Shown: positions 45,119-56,100 of the stretch, piece by piece
Layout of the letters: the number at the start of each line of letters is the position of its first letter
Position numbering within the stretch: the stretch's first letter is position 1
DNA from: Vitellaria paradoxa
Taxonomy: Eukaryota; Streptophyta; Magnoliopsida; Ericales; Sapotaceae
Assembly: GCA_019916065.1 (NCBI GenBank)
Contig: CM034240.1
Coordinates: forward strand, 42,729,180-42,793,179
Length of the DNA: 64,000 nucleotides
Direction of reading: 5' to 3'
The notes under the pieces: generated by a model
The model's input: the letters and a program-made list of their open reading frames with translations, nothing else
Told to the model about the DNA's origin: nothing
The model's database searches: none
Program-made: the position numbers and the translations under genes

Positions 45119-45537
45119 TCTTGACTTGTGGAGAAATAGTTATCAAGCTTCTTCCTTTTGGGTTCACCCCAGCTTTCTCTGGCTATTTGGCTTCAAAGGA
45201 GAGCAATGTGGAAATTAAAAATGACCACTTTATTTGAGAGAAGTTGATTGGAATTTGGGGGCCCTTACATAAATAAAATAATTACATAAGTACATATATA
45301 TAAGAAAAAATCAGTTTGAATCAAGATATTTTCAGGGAGGAATGGATGTTTTTCTTTTTGTTTTTTTTTTGGGGGGGGGGGGGGGAGGGGGTGTTACCTT
45401 TACTGGTAGCTTTACTGGCGCAGAATAGTTGCAGAGTGGAAGGAACGAAGGTTCTGGTTGTCACCCTCAGTTTCTTTAATGTGGAATAAAGATGAGAAAC
45501 AATCAATCTTAATAAAAAAAAAAGAAAAAAAGACATT

Positions 45538-45672
45538 AAAAAATAGATAAAATAGAATAAAAATGAAATAAAATAAAAAAATTTAAAGTAATTCGTAAGT
45601 TTGTAATTGGAATAAAAAATAAATAATTTTTCAAAATTCTTAAATATTTTTAGAGTGGCAAACGCACCCTAA
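45538..45672 (+). mobile_element. A-family MITE copy
   Basis: AAATGAAATAAAATAAAA…GTAATTCGTAAGTTTGTAATTGGAATAAAAAATAAATAATTTTT…TTTTTAGAGTGGCAAACGCACCC. This matches the A-family order. Confidence 0.5.
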
Positions 45673-46147
45673 TTTTCTATTACTGACCAAGTTTCGAGAT
45701 CGAAAGATTTGACTGTGAAAGCGATTCTGTTAATGGGTTTCTTTTGGATTTAAAGGTGGCCAACTAGCCTTAGCTTTAGGCACGTCTATACGGTGTCTCG
45801 TGGAGAATGATAGAATGCTGCGAGGATCATTATTATATGTATCACCGTCAAGTTCTTTTATTCATGTATCACTGAAATTGAATCAGTAGAATCTCAACCG
45901 TTGATTATTGTTTCGTAGTTCATTACCGTAGATTCCACACGAGCCTCACAAAGATGAATAACTAACGGCACTCCTAAGGTGGTTCAAATCAGCATTTCCT
46001 TATAACGATGATGATAAACATTATAAATTTTTTTTTTATTAAAGAAAGAATTTTTTTTTTTTTTTATGTTAATGCTTTACAATATGTTTCATATAGTACA
46101 AAATGTGAGAGGTAAAGAAGATAATATGTAAATTAAAAATTATTCTT

Positions 46148-46506
46148 TTTAAGTGTGTTTGGTTGAATTGAAATGTAAGAAGGGGTGAAGGAATATATAC
46201 GTATTTGTGTAAATGTTATAATTTATTTTTTATACTAAAAATTATTTAAAAAAATAGCCATTCCACTTTTTTTTTTATCTCATTTTTCTCTTTTCTTCCC
46301 TATACTCTCCCTTTCTTTTCCTCCCCTCTTCCTTCCAAATTAGAAAGGCGAAAAAAAAAAAAAAAGGTGAGTCTCATATTTTCTTTTCCACTCCCTATTC
46401 GTTCATCTCCATTTTCCTCTTCAACCAAAAAAAAAAAAAAAAGGGCAATTATCCTTCCTCTCGATTCCTTCACTCATATTTTCTACCCAATCAAACACAA
46501 TATTAG
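46148..46506. mobile_element. TIR element, ~360 bp, GTGTTTGGTTG ends
   Basis: The left end AAGTGTGTTTGGTTGAATTG… and the right end …CTACCCAATCAAACACAATATT are inverted complements over about 40 bp, including GTGAAGGAAT on both arms. The middle is T/C- and A-rich with no coding capacity. Confidence 0.65.
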
Positions 46507-47917
46507 AAAATAAGATAGAGTAGTTGTAAAAAAATTATTGAATAGATAATTTGTAAAATACAAAAATGATTTTTTTTTATATTTTAAAATTTTTGTTTAG
46601 AACAACTTATGTGAATAAAAGGGTCTGCATATTATATTCTTTAAACAATTTTTTTTAATAATATTTTAAAAATATTTTAAAAATATCTCTTACCTATCTG
46701 AAAAGAAAAAGTTTTATATAAATGAACTCTACAACAGGTTTTTTAAATCATTCCTTACTCTTATTGCATTGAATATTTATTTTTTGAACCATCAATGTTT
46801 TTTTACTTTTATTTCAAAAACTATAAAAGCAAGAAATAGAGAAAAATAATTTTTTCTTATTAAAAAAAAAAGTTAAGGGAGACTAACAGTGCAAAACAAA
46901 TTTTGTTGTTAAATATAAGTAGGCCATGTTTCTTTGGATAAATCGTATGATGGCAACACCTAAGACGGCACGAGGAAAATTTCATTGGATTAATAGTATT
47001 CCAATTTTCCTAAAGTTTCACTGGATAAATAGTATGATGGTAATACCTAAGATAGCACGAGGAAATTTTTTTTTCTCTGATCTTAATAGTGTCCACGCAA
47101 ACCAAACTGCTAAACAAACAAGGAAAGATACAAAATCTTAAATATATATATATATATATATATTTAGATAACTCGGGATATTTAAATTAACTTGTAGGAA
47201 GGGAAACGAATCGAACTACTCGCGAATTATTTGACCTTAGCTCGAAAAAAGTTGAACTCGAGCCCAATTTGTGATTGAAACGAGATCGAATCTAGTTTAA
47301 TTTGTGACTCGTTTAAATTTAAGTTCACACTCGAGTTTAAAAAAGTTCAGCACGAAATATTACGAGCAAAGTCGATAAAATAATATATTTATATTTTTAG
47401 TAATATTTTTATAATATTATATTTATTATATTTTTAATTAAAATAACGTCATTTTGATTTAATCGAATTATTTGCGAAGTGAGTTCAAGTCTAAACTCTT
47501 TGTTATCGAGTCGAGTTTGATTCTATATAAAATCTTGAATCGAGTTTGAGTTCGAGTTCAAATTCAGTATAAAAAACTCTAGTCGAAATTAAATAAATTA
47601 AAATTCGATTCGATTCGACTCAATTTTACCTTTGTCAATTTGTGTGCATGTCGATTATAACAATTAAGTAAATCTCTAGTAATTTTAAAAAGATTCGAAT
47701 TACTTGTCAATTGAATTACTTGTCAGAGTTGAATCTTAAGACATTTTACTGTTTCCCAATTGTGAACTCCAAGAATTGTTGAGGCCACGCTCGTATAGAA
47801 GGAATATTGGCACACGTGATGTGATACGGTGAGTTGCATGGTACTTTCGTTTTATATGTATACGCTTTATGTATGTATGCTGATGGTCAAAAGTTCAAAA
47901 GAAACAACGACCAGTTA

Positions 47918-47951
<34 letters not shown>

Positions 47952-48312
47952 GAATGATAATGATAATAGTAGTAATAAATATTCACTTTCGAGTCATTGA
48001 AATGATTTCATGTTTATCAAAGACTCAAATTCGAGTCCGGTGGGCCCGCACACCGACAGGTTAATGGACCATTAAATGGGCAACGAGCCCGGCAGACAGC
48101 TGGCGCTGGACGAAATGTGGTTTTCTTTTTTGAGATTTTTGGAGGCCGGTCACTATTTATACACTTATAAAGAGTTAAGTCATACTTAAAAAACTTGTTT
48201 GTAAATAAGTCACACTTACAACAAAAAGACAAAAAAAGATATCACGCATTTTTCACCACATTTCAAAACTGCCAGTTTTATCCGAAAATAGTGTACACTT
48301 CACTCATAACTT

Positions 48313-48546
48313 CCGTGACTTTCCATCTTCTTTACAAAGCAAGAAAAACTGATTTTTGGAAACAAAATCAAAACTGTTTGGGAAAAACTTAATTTCGCTA
48401 CTTTCCATCTTCTTTACAAAGTAAGCAAGAAAACAAAATCAAAACTGTTTGGAAAAATCTAATTCCGCGACTTTCCATCTTCTTTACAAAGCAAGCAAAA
48501 TCGATTTTTGGAAACAAAATCAAAACTATTTGGGAAAAACCTAAAT
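48313..48546. repeat. Three-copy tandem repeat (~70–82 bp units)
   Basis: GACTTTCCATCTTCTTTACAAAG…AAACAAAATCAAAACTGTTTGG-AAAAA-CTAAT begins near 48315, 48399 and 48470. Copies differ by short deletions (TCGATTTTTGG is missing in the middle one). Confidence 0.8.
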
Positions 48547-48584
48547 CGATCATCATTCCTAAGTATATTTATTTTTTTTTATTT

Positions 48585-49590
48585 TGAAACAGTATCGGTA
48601 CTGTTTTGAAGATATCTCAAAATACTAATCAACTCCATGGATTTCTCTTACCCAAAACTTATCATCTGCTTATAATTCATAGTGCTATTTTAAAAACAGT
48701 ACCGGTACTGTTTTGAAGACAGTACCGATAAAACAGTACCGGTACTCTTTTGAATCGGTACTGTTTTCATACTGCCTAAAAAACATCAATCGATACATAA
48801 TACAAACCAACGATACGAGTCAACATCATCATATTTTTTGAAACAGTACCGGTACTGTTTTGAAGATAGCTCAAAACGCCAATCGACCCCATGGATTTCT
48901 CTTACCCTTAAAACTCGTCATCTACTTATAATTCATGGTGCTATTTTGAAAACAATACCGGTACTGTTTTGAAAACAGTACCGATAAAACAGTACCGGTA
49001 CTGTTTTGGACCGATACTGTTTTCATATTGCCTAAAAAACATCAATCGATACATAACAAAAACCAACGATATGAGCCAACATCATCATATTTTTTGAAAC
49101 AGTACCGGTACTGTTTTGAAGATAGCTCAAAAAGTCAATCGGCCCCATGAATTTTTCTTGCCCTTAAAACTCGTCATCCGCTTATAATTCATGGTGCTGT
49201 TTTGAAAACAGTACCGATAAAACAGTACCGGTACTGTTTTGGACCGGTACTGTTTTCATATTACGTAAAAAACATCAATCGATAGATAACATAAACCAAC
49301 CATACGAGCCAACATCATCATATTTTTTGAAACAGTACCGGTACTGTTTTGAAGATAGCTTAAAACGTTAATCGGCCCAATAGATTTCTCTTGCCCTTAA
49401 AACTTGTCATCCGCTTATAATTCATGGTGCTGTTTTAAAAACAGTACCGATAAAACAGTACGGGTACTGTGTTGAAAACAGTACCAATAAAACAGTACCG
49501 GTACTGTAACATAAACCAACCATACGAGCCAACATCATCATATTTTTTGAAACAGTACCGGTACTGTTTTGAAAATAGCTCAAAATGCCA
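48585..49590. repeat. Tandem array of 220–255-bp units with about 12 copies of a perfect-type palindrome
   Basis: The palindrome ACAGTACCGGTACTGT (or a one-base variant) lies near 48588, 48695, 48732, 48842, 48951, 48988, 49098, 49221, 49331, 49454, 49490 and 49551. Half-copies (ACAGTACCGAT, ATCGGTACTGT) lie between them. Each large unit follows the order palindrome, GAAGATAGCTCAAAA, CCATGGATTTCTCTTACC, CTTATAATTCATGGTGCT, one to three palindromes, ACATCAATCGATACATAA, CCAACATCATCATA. The unit starts at 48588, 48841, 49097, 49330 and 49550 give spacings of 253, 256, 233 and 220. Confidence 0.92.
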
Positions 49591-50497
49591 ATCGGCAAAA
49601 TCAATCCATGAAGAAGATAGGCCAAATAAGTTCTATCTTCTTAATATCTTCACGACTAAAACTGTAAATAATGAAACTGAAAATAAGGAAAGAAAAAAAA
49701 ATGGAAGAAGCGTGATTCTTGGTAAACATATCTTCACGTGATTCTCGGAATTTCTGGAAATAACTTGTGTAACTTTGTTATAGAAATAAAGGATATTATC
49801 GGTATATTAGAAACTATATTTAAAACAAACTCGTGAGACCCACTCAAAAGTGTGACTTAAATACAAAATTTTTCACATTAATGTGACTTAAAAGCAATAC
49901 TTTTTTTGGGTGTGACTAATAGTTTTAAAAGATTACAAAGTATGACTTGGTTACAATTTTCTGTTCTTTTTTCAATTAGCTTTTGGGGCCCACTACCTTG
50001 GTTCCCTCTCTTTTTTTGGTTGGTTATGAGGATGGCTGGTTTAGACACAAGCAAGTCACACAGTTCAATACGAAGATCCGAATCGATACCACCACAAAAT
50101 TATATGTAACGAAAAATATGGATAAAACGCAACACACGTAAATTAATTTAAAATCGATACAATTTTATCCACTTTTAAAATAAATTAATTTTTAATGCAT
50201 TAATTAAAATTTAAAATATTTGAATATACATTTGAATAGATACAATTAGTACAACGTGATAGAGTGCACTCAACCGAGTAGAGTTGCTCGAGTGATTGCA
50301 ATCTAGACCCGAGCCAACCGAGTGGTATAGATTTTGGTCGGGTTGACCGATCGACATATTAAAGACTAGATTGCTTACGTTATAATCACATGTGTAACCG
50401 TATTCTGACATATTCTGTGATTCTTGCTTATTAAAGTGCTATCTGTTGGTTAAATGTTTTGATAATTAATTATGGGAATTGACCTTGAGATTTACAG

Positions 50498-50640
50498 TAC
50501 GGGTGAGTTTGGAGTAAAATAAAGTGAGATAAATTTAGAGTTCGTAATGCGTGCAGTGAGAGAAAAAAGTTGATGTGATATAAAGTTAATAGAGATTTAT
50601 AGAATTTTTTAGAGTTTGTTTGTAAACCAAACGGGACCTA
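50498..50640 (+). mobile_element. A-family MITE copy
   Basis: GGTGAGTTTGGAGTAAAATAAAGTGAGATAAATTTAGAGTTCGTAATGCGTGCAGTGAGAGAAAAAAGTTGATG…GTAAACCAAACGGGACC. The ends GAGTTTGG / CCAAACGGG are inverted. Confidence 0.6.
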
Positions 50641-51429
50641 CATGTGGCATAGCATGATTGAAAGTAAAATATAATTGTGTGAGACTCACATGCATCATAT
50701 TCATACAGATCTCACACATTTATATATATACAAGTCTCAAGTACATCGCACGCGCACATTTTTTACCTTTCTAAAACTCTGTCAAAATACTTTCTTAATT
50801 CATTTACTAATGTAAGTATTGAAGATTCTTTGGTAGGTATCGCACCAGTGCACTAGACAGTATTGCGAATATAAAGCAGACAATTGAAGGATTTCAATTT
50901 ACTGAGTCATCACAAGATAACTGAATTGAAATGAGTTTTATTATTTCTAAATTTAACTCATTTACAAAGTAAACGATTTTAGCGGGGCAAAAATAATGAT
51001 TTATTTATAGCCAAACTTGAAAGTGATGCTTACGTATCTCTAATCCGTTATAGGATAAAATGATTTAAATTATTAGCGCAATATTTGCATGACTAATGTT
51101 ATAACATTACTTCTACAAAAATGTTGTATTATTAAATAAATATGGTGTTGCGAATAAATTTTTAATTTATAAAGTTACATGTTATGATAGTTCAATATGC
51201 ATTTTTTTACTGGTGATAGTTCAAACTTTAAAGAGTAATTAATAATGTAAATGGTTTTAGCTGAATAGTCACTAAATTGTAAGTTAATTGTTTGAATGAA
51301 AAATGCATTTTAGCATGACATAAATATAATATAATAATTAAATATATTAAATCCTAATTGATTGCATAAATTATGAAATCCTTGACAAGTCAATTAAGTC
51401 ATGTAGTACTTAATTTTGACTCGTTTATT

Positions 51430-51762
51430 AAGGTGTCACTTGATTTGTAATTCTATTTTCTATTTTTTATTTTTATTTTTTATTTTTTATTTTATGTGTT
51501 TTATATTTTAAAATTTTCAAAATAAGGAAAAAAATTTAGTTTGACATTTTGTATTTTTTGTGTTTTGAAATTTTCTTTATTTTTGGTTGAAAACGTTTAA
51601 AATGTCTTTTTATTATTTTATATTTCATGTTACGCACATTTTTTATTTTTTAAAATAAATTTTGAAAACACAAGTAACCAAATACGTTTTAAACTGTTTT
51701 CTTTATTTTTAAAATTATAAAATAAAAAATAAGGTTAATACAGATATACCAAATAACATCTA
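51430..51762. mobile_element. TIR element, second copy of the NPC-intron type
   Basis: The left end AAGGTGTCACTTGATTTG, internal TTTTATGTGTTTTATATTTTAAA-TTTTC, TTTTGAAAACACAAGTAACCAAATACGTTTTAAACTGTTTTC and the right end CCAAATAACATCT follow the order of 43120–43610, but without the internal duplication. Confidence 0.6.
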
Positions 51763-53132
51763 TATAAATGAATCGATCCAAATCAAGTCTGAATTTATTT
51801 ATGAATGACTCTTTAACCACTATAAATCTAAATATGGCTCATTACCTATATATATATATATAATATATATGATTTTTAGTGTGAGGTAAGTTTAAGTAAT
51901 GGTGTAAATGACCCAAGTTGATCTTTAATATCTCATTCGTTTAATATACAGTAGAGCTCAAGCTCAACTATGGATAAGGTGGGATTGAGTTTTAAAATAT
52001 TTTATTTTACAAGTTATCTATATAAAACTTTATATATTATTTTTACAAAAATTATTATAAAAATTGCGTATACTTATTTTAAACAGTTGAGTTGAGTTGA
52101 GTTAAACCAAGGTTTAGCCCATTTACAAAATTAGGAATATAAAATGAATTAACATAATCGTGACTTGGCGATGTTCCTATCCATTAAGTCTATGTATATT
52201 TAATATATTTTTTATTTTTATTATAAAATAGATAATTATCAATAGTATTAAATTTATAAAAAAAAAAGGTCTAAATAAAGAAGGTGAATTCTTAAAAATA
52301 ATCTAAATGAAGAAGATGAGTTGCTAAATAATTTTGAAATTGATCTTAAAATGCAAAAATAATTTTTTTTTGATGGAAGGGGGTGGAGGGAGTATGGCTG
52401 AAGCCCTAACTAGGGAAGGGAGGGGAGCAATATATGGTGAGTAAAAAATTGGATCGAGGCGAGCCAATTACCCTAACCATAAACAAATTGAACGAACATG
52501 AATGATTTTTCTAATAACATTAACTCCAGCTGTCTCAATTTATTTGTAGTCGAAAATAGAATAGAATAGTCGGATTTGAACATGAGAAGATAATTTAATA
52601 ATCTTAATCATTAGTTTCATTTTTTAAAGTGGTTTTGCTAAATTTAAAATTTATTTATTTTTATTTTTTAACTTTTATCTCTTTTTTTTTTTTTTAACCA
52701 ACGATGAAAGAAAACTGACCAAAAAAATGTCAAAGTAGAGAAATAAATTCATCCAAAAACCCCCACAAGCCCATTCCTTGAATTGAGGTAAATAATTATA
52801 CACATGAACCATGATAAGGAATAACATTCTATTCAAGTAGAAAAATAGTCTTCCACCCCACCCTCCTTCAGTGTTTGACAAAGATACATGCACAACATTA
52901 ATTTCTCTCACTTTCACAAATACATATCATGAAAAAAAAAAAAAAAAAATTCCCTGTATACATAAATATGCAGATACAAGCATATCAGTACCAGCCAAGG
53001 GCCGGAAGAAAAAAATAATTTCAGTTCTGCAGCTCCCAATGAATCAATATCACAAGCTGGAGAGTGATCTTACAAAAAAAAAAAAAAAAAAAAAACAAAA
53101 ATCAAAAAGAAAAAAGGAAAGATCAGTAATGA

Positions 53133-56100
53133 CTAAAGAGCCCTCCTCAAGTATGTTAAGATGCCTAATCCGGCGACTAGTGCTGCTCCGGCAGCCACGG
53201 CACTGTATGCAGAAGCCCATGCATCTGATTGATCATAGTCTAGAGCTCCAGCTTGTGAATCTCTCCTACGTCTGTGTGTTCCAGAATAATCCAAATGCAG
53301 CTTTAATCCCTTAAAGATCAACAGAGCGTATCAGAATTCATACATTGTGGGGTGGAAAAAAAATTCCAATGATATTACAATTCTTACCTTCAAGCCGACT
53401 AATTTGGCATGCTCCACAGCTGCAACAAGATCACCATCTGATGCAATTACAACCTTGTCGTTATCTTCATCTTCGTACTGCGGATTTTGTGGTCCACATA
53501 CGAGGTTACAAGTTGATATGTATGATGGAAATGTGAAAATCCAAGGTATGAGATGAGATTGTTGATATATACCAATATTTGAGGAAGGTTTTTGCGGTCG
53601 ATGTCATTCCCCACCCTCTGAAGGATTGAAGTTATGAGATCAGTCAAGTTCCGTGTCTCTGAACTCAAATAGCATGTGGAATTTTAGTCCAGAATAGTTG
53701 GTTCATTAGAATGCGGATATTGAAAATACACTTAAAATGAATGAAACTTAATTTCAGAAAATTTTCTCAGCCAAAATCCTGAACCAATACTAAATCTATG
53801 TATTTTTGGAAGTGGTTTTCTTCTAATAAATGTGCTTGAGAACTCGGGCCCCTCCAAAGTTTTGAAATTCTGTGCTGCGTAATCCAGACCCATCACTTGG
53901 AGAAATGAGTTTCGTATCTATGAGTTGAATGTGGGCCACAAAAGACCCAATAATCCCATGTTTTACAATCTTATGATAGGGCTGGAAAATGTATGCGACT
54001 AAGCAGAACAAAGAAAGAGCATACCGCAAATGAATCTATACATTCGGCCCCTCTTATCTTGAATCTTGAAAGCGAAGGTATTAGGCGAGGTTGATGAAGG
54101 ATAGGGAATAGATCTTGTTGTCTCAGCGCTTTCAGAAGCCATTTTCAAAGAATTTTCACTGAAACATGATCGACAATATGTACATAAACAAAAAGAACAG
54201 AGTTAAGAATCTAAAAACCCACATTAAGAGCAACATGTCTTTAACCTGCGATTATCCTCCTCTTCATCCAAAGAAGTTAATGCCATGGCAGAATCCCAAA
54301 ATTTTTGCATCATATTGCTTCCAGGTTCATTACTAACCCCAGCAGTGCTTATTCCCACCTAGGGAATGTAGGGAAAGATGAGACCATATTATTCTCCGGA
54401 ATCCACCAATTAAGAACAAACGCAGAACATTGAGGGAAAAAAAAATAGGATCTTCAAATATAGAAGTTAAGATAATTAGTTAATTATACCCCCACCAAGT
54501 AATTGCCTAGCAGAGCGATCTGCTTTACTTGTCAAATTATATCTGTGAGAGAGTTAAATTCCAATAAAAATTTGAAGTGGGTAGAGTTTCTTGGATATGG
54601 CAAACACCCGTCAAATTGTGTGGAAATCCCCTGAAGAAAAAGGGAAAAGAAATACAAAGGCTGCGAAGCAAGTAATGCCATTACCATTCCAAGCAGCAAG
54701 GGGAACAATAAGTGGAACAATCAGCAGACATTACAGCATACTAATTACCAAATAAAGAAAAAGGCAGACATTACAGCAATTTGGAAGTGAGCCTTGCATT
54801 CCTGATTTACATTCAATCTTATATACTACACCCAAACAAGCATATCCAATATTTCAATTATGGTTTCCAAAAACTTCAATAAGTTTCAATACAGGCTGAA
54901 AATTATAATAAGATTCTGTAATGGAAGTTTTCTACTTGGTTTTGGATACTCATTAAAAAATCATATTTAGTTATCAATTGTATTTTATTTAAGATCAGTT
55001 TTAGAATATTTACTTATGTTTGTAAACATCTTTTTAGAATATTCTATATTTCTAGGAGTATCTATTTTTAGCACCGTTTGTTTTGGTGTATTTCTTTTTT
55101 TTTAAATATTATTTTAGTACCAAATTTGTCATTTTTTGTAATTTTTTATTGTTTCCTTAATTTCTTAGTTATTTCTGCCGTGATTAGGAATTTTAACATT
55201 CAATGTTTTTTCTATTTAAACCTATGTAAGCCTAACGGTTAAGTAGTTTAGTTGTTCTTTGATTAATAATATTATTTGTTAGAAAGAGTATCTCTAGGAA
55301 AATCTATATTTCTTTTTAAGAGTTCGTAGACTAAACAGAAGACATGCAGTCCATCTGTTCTTCCCTTTTGATTCATTAGTTTCACCTGCATCAACTTTCC
55401 TTTGGTTTGAGTTGGGTGGTGCGAAAAAGTAAGACGACACAAGGCTCATTAAATTGTTGTGATTTGACAAAACAATGGACTAATGCACCATGCTGCTTAG
55501 GAGTTACACAACCACCCGCTTTTCTTCACCTTTGACTTCCTAAACAGGATTGAGCACTAAGTTATTGTTTATGAACCGACAAAAAACTGATAGGCACACA
55601 ATACCGGAAGAAGGTTCTCTCTTTAACAGTGCCAAAAAATGAATTAAATACATTTTCATGTATGAAACTAGTGCTTGATTAATACCAATTTTAACAGTCA
55701 AACCCCCTATTGATGAACAGTTGGTGGTGACAGAAAGATAGAAACTTGACTTACTGTGGCTACAACAGCATGAGTAATATCAAGCACATCAGCAACCGCC
55801 ACCACTATTCCATCTGTATCAAACCATCCATACTCATCACAAACTACAACGGAAAATCATTATCAATTTCATAAAATTTTTGCTGTGATTGTGAGGAAAA
55901 ATTACCTCTATCAACAACAGGAAGATGTAGAAACTTTCCATCGTACATGGTATGCAGAGCATCAACAATGGGTGTATCAACTCTTGCACATTCTGGATTT
56001 GGAGTCATCACCTAAAATTAAATTGGAAAGCATGATCAGCAATTTCAAATATATGTATGTGTATTCACCCATGTGACGGGACGAGCATAACAAATAGATG

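Larger units (their letters stand above)
45119..48170. other. Intergenic interval with MITEs, G-run and short tandem repeats
   Basis: Upstream flank of the NPC gene on the minus strand. It contains a poly-G tract (45372–45386), an A-family MITE (45538–45672), a TIR element (46148–46506), a 43-bp word repeated about 97 bp apart (46937–46979 and 47028–47070), a TCGA-rich segment (47190–47630) that may be a decayed TIR element, and (ATA)n/(AAT)n at 47920–47951. No ORF is supported. Confidence 0.55.
48177..49948. mobile_element. Non-autonomous TIR element (~1.77 kb) carrying a palindrome-based tandem array
   Basis: The outermost matching words are AAGTCATACTT at 48177–48187 and its complement AAGTATGACTT at 49938–49948. 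Inside each end the related word AAGTCACACTT (48207–48217) and its complement recur (49848–49858 exact, with variants near 49880 and 49908), giving subterminal repeats as in CACTA, hAT or Mutator elements. The interior has no ORF. It consists of three ~75-bp units (48313–48546) and four to five ~220–255-bp units (48585–49590) built on the palindrome CAGTACCGGTACTG. Exact outer ends and a target duplication are not resolved, so the superfamily is open. Confidence 0.55.
49949..53132. other. Intergenic interval with MITEs
   Basis: No gene is supported. It contains an A-family MITE (50498–50640), a relative of the NPC-intron element (51430–51762), (TA)n near 51850–51871 and A-runs at 52931–52949. 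The part from about 52930 to 53132 is likely the 3' UTR of the CBS gene. Confidence 0.55.

Noticed and set aside
47190..47630. TCGA-rich region as a defined transposon
   Set aside because: The ends AAACGAATCGAAC and TTCGATTCGATTCGACT are only loosely inverted and the interior words repeat freely, so boundaries cannot be supported.
48585..49590. CRISPR-like array
   Set aside because: Repeated palindromes with intervening sequence, but the 'spacers' are homologous to each other and the unit is over 220 bp in a plant nuclear context. It is a tandem satellite-type array.
49422..49741. Overlapping ORFs on both strands with repeated YRYC / GTV peptides
   Set aside because: They arise from translating the palindrome array in either direction, with no start context and no continuation in neighbouring units.
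52550..52600. Second SINE from a GGATTTGAACATGAG word
   Set aside because: It resembles an inverted B box only weakly and no A box or tail is present.
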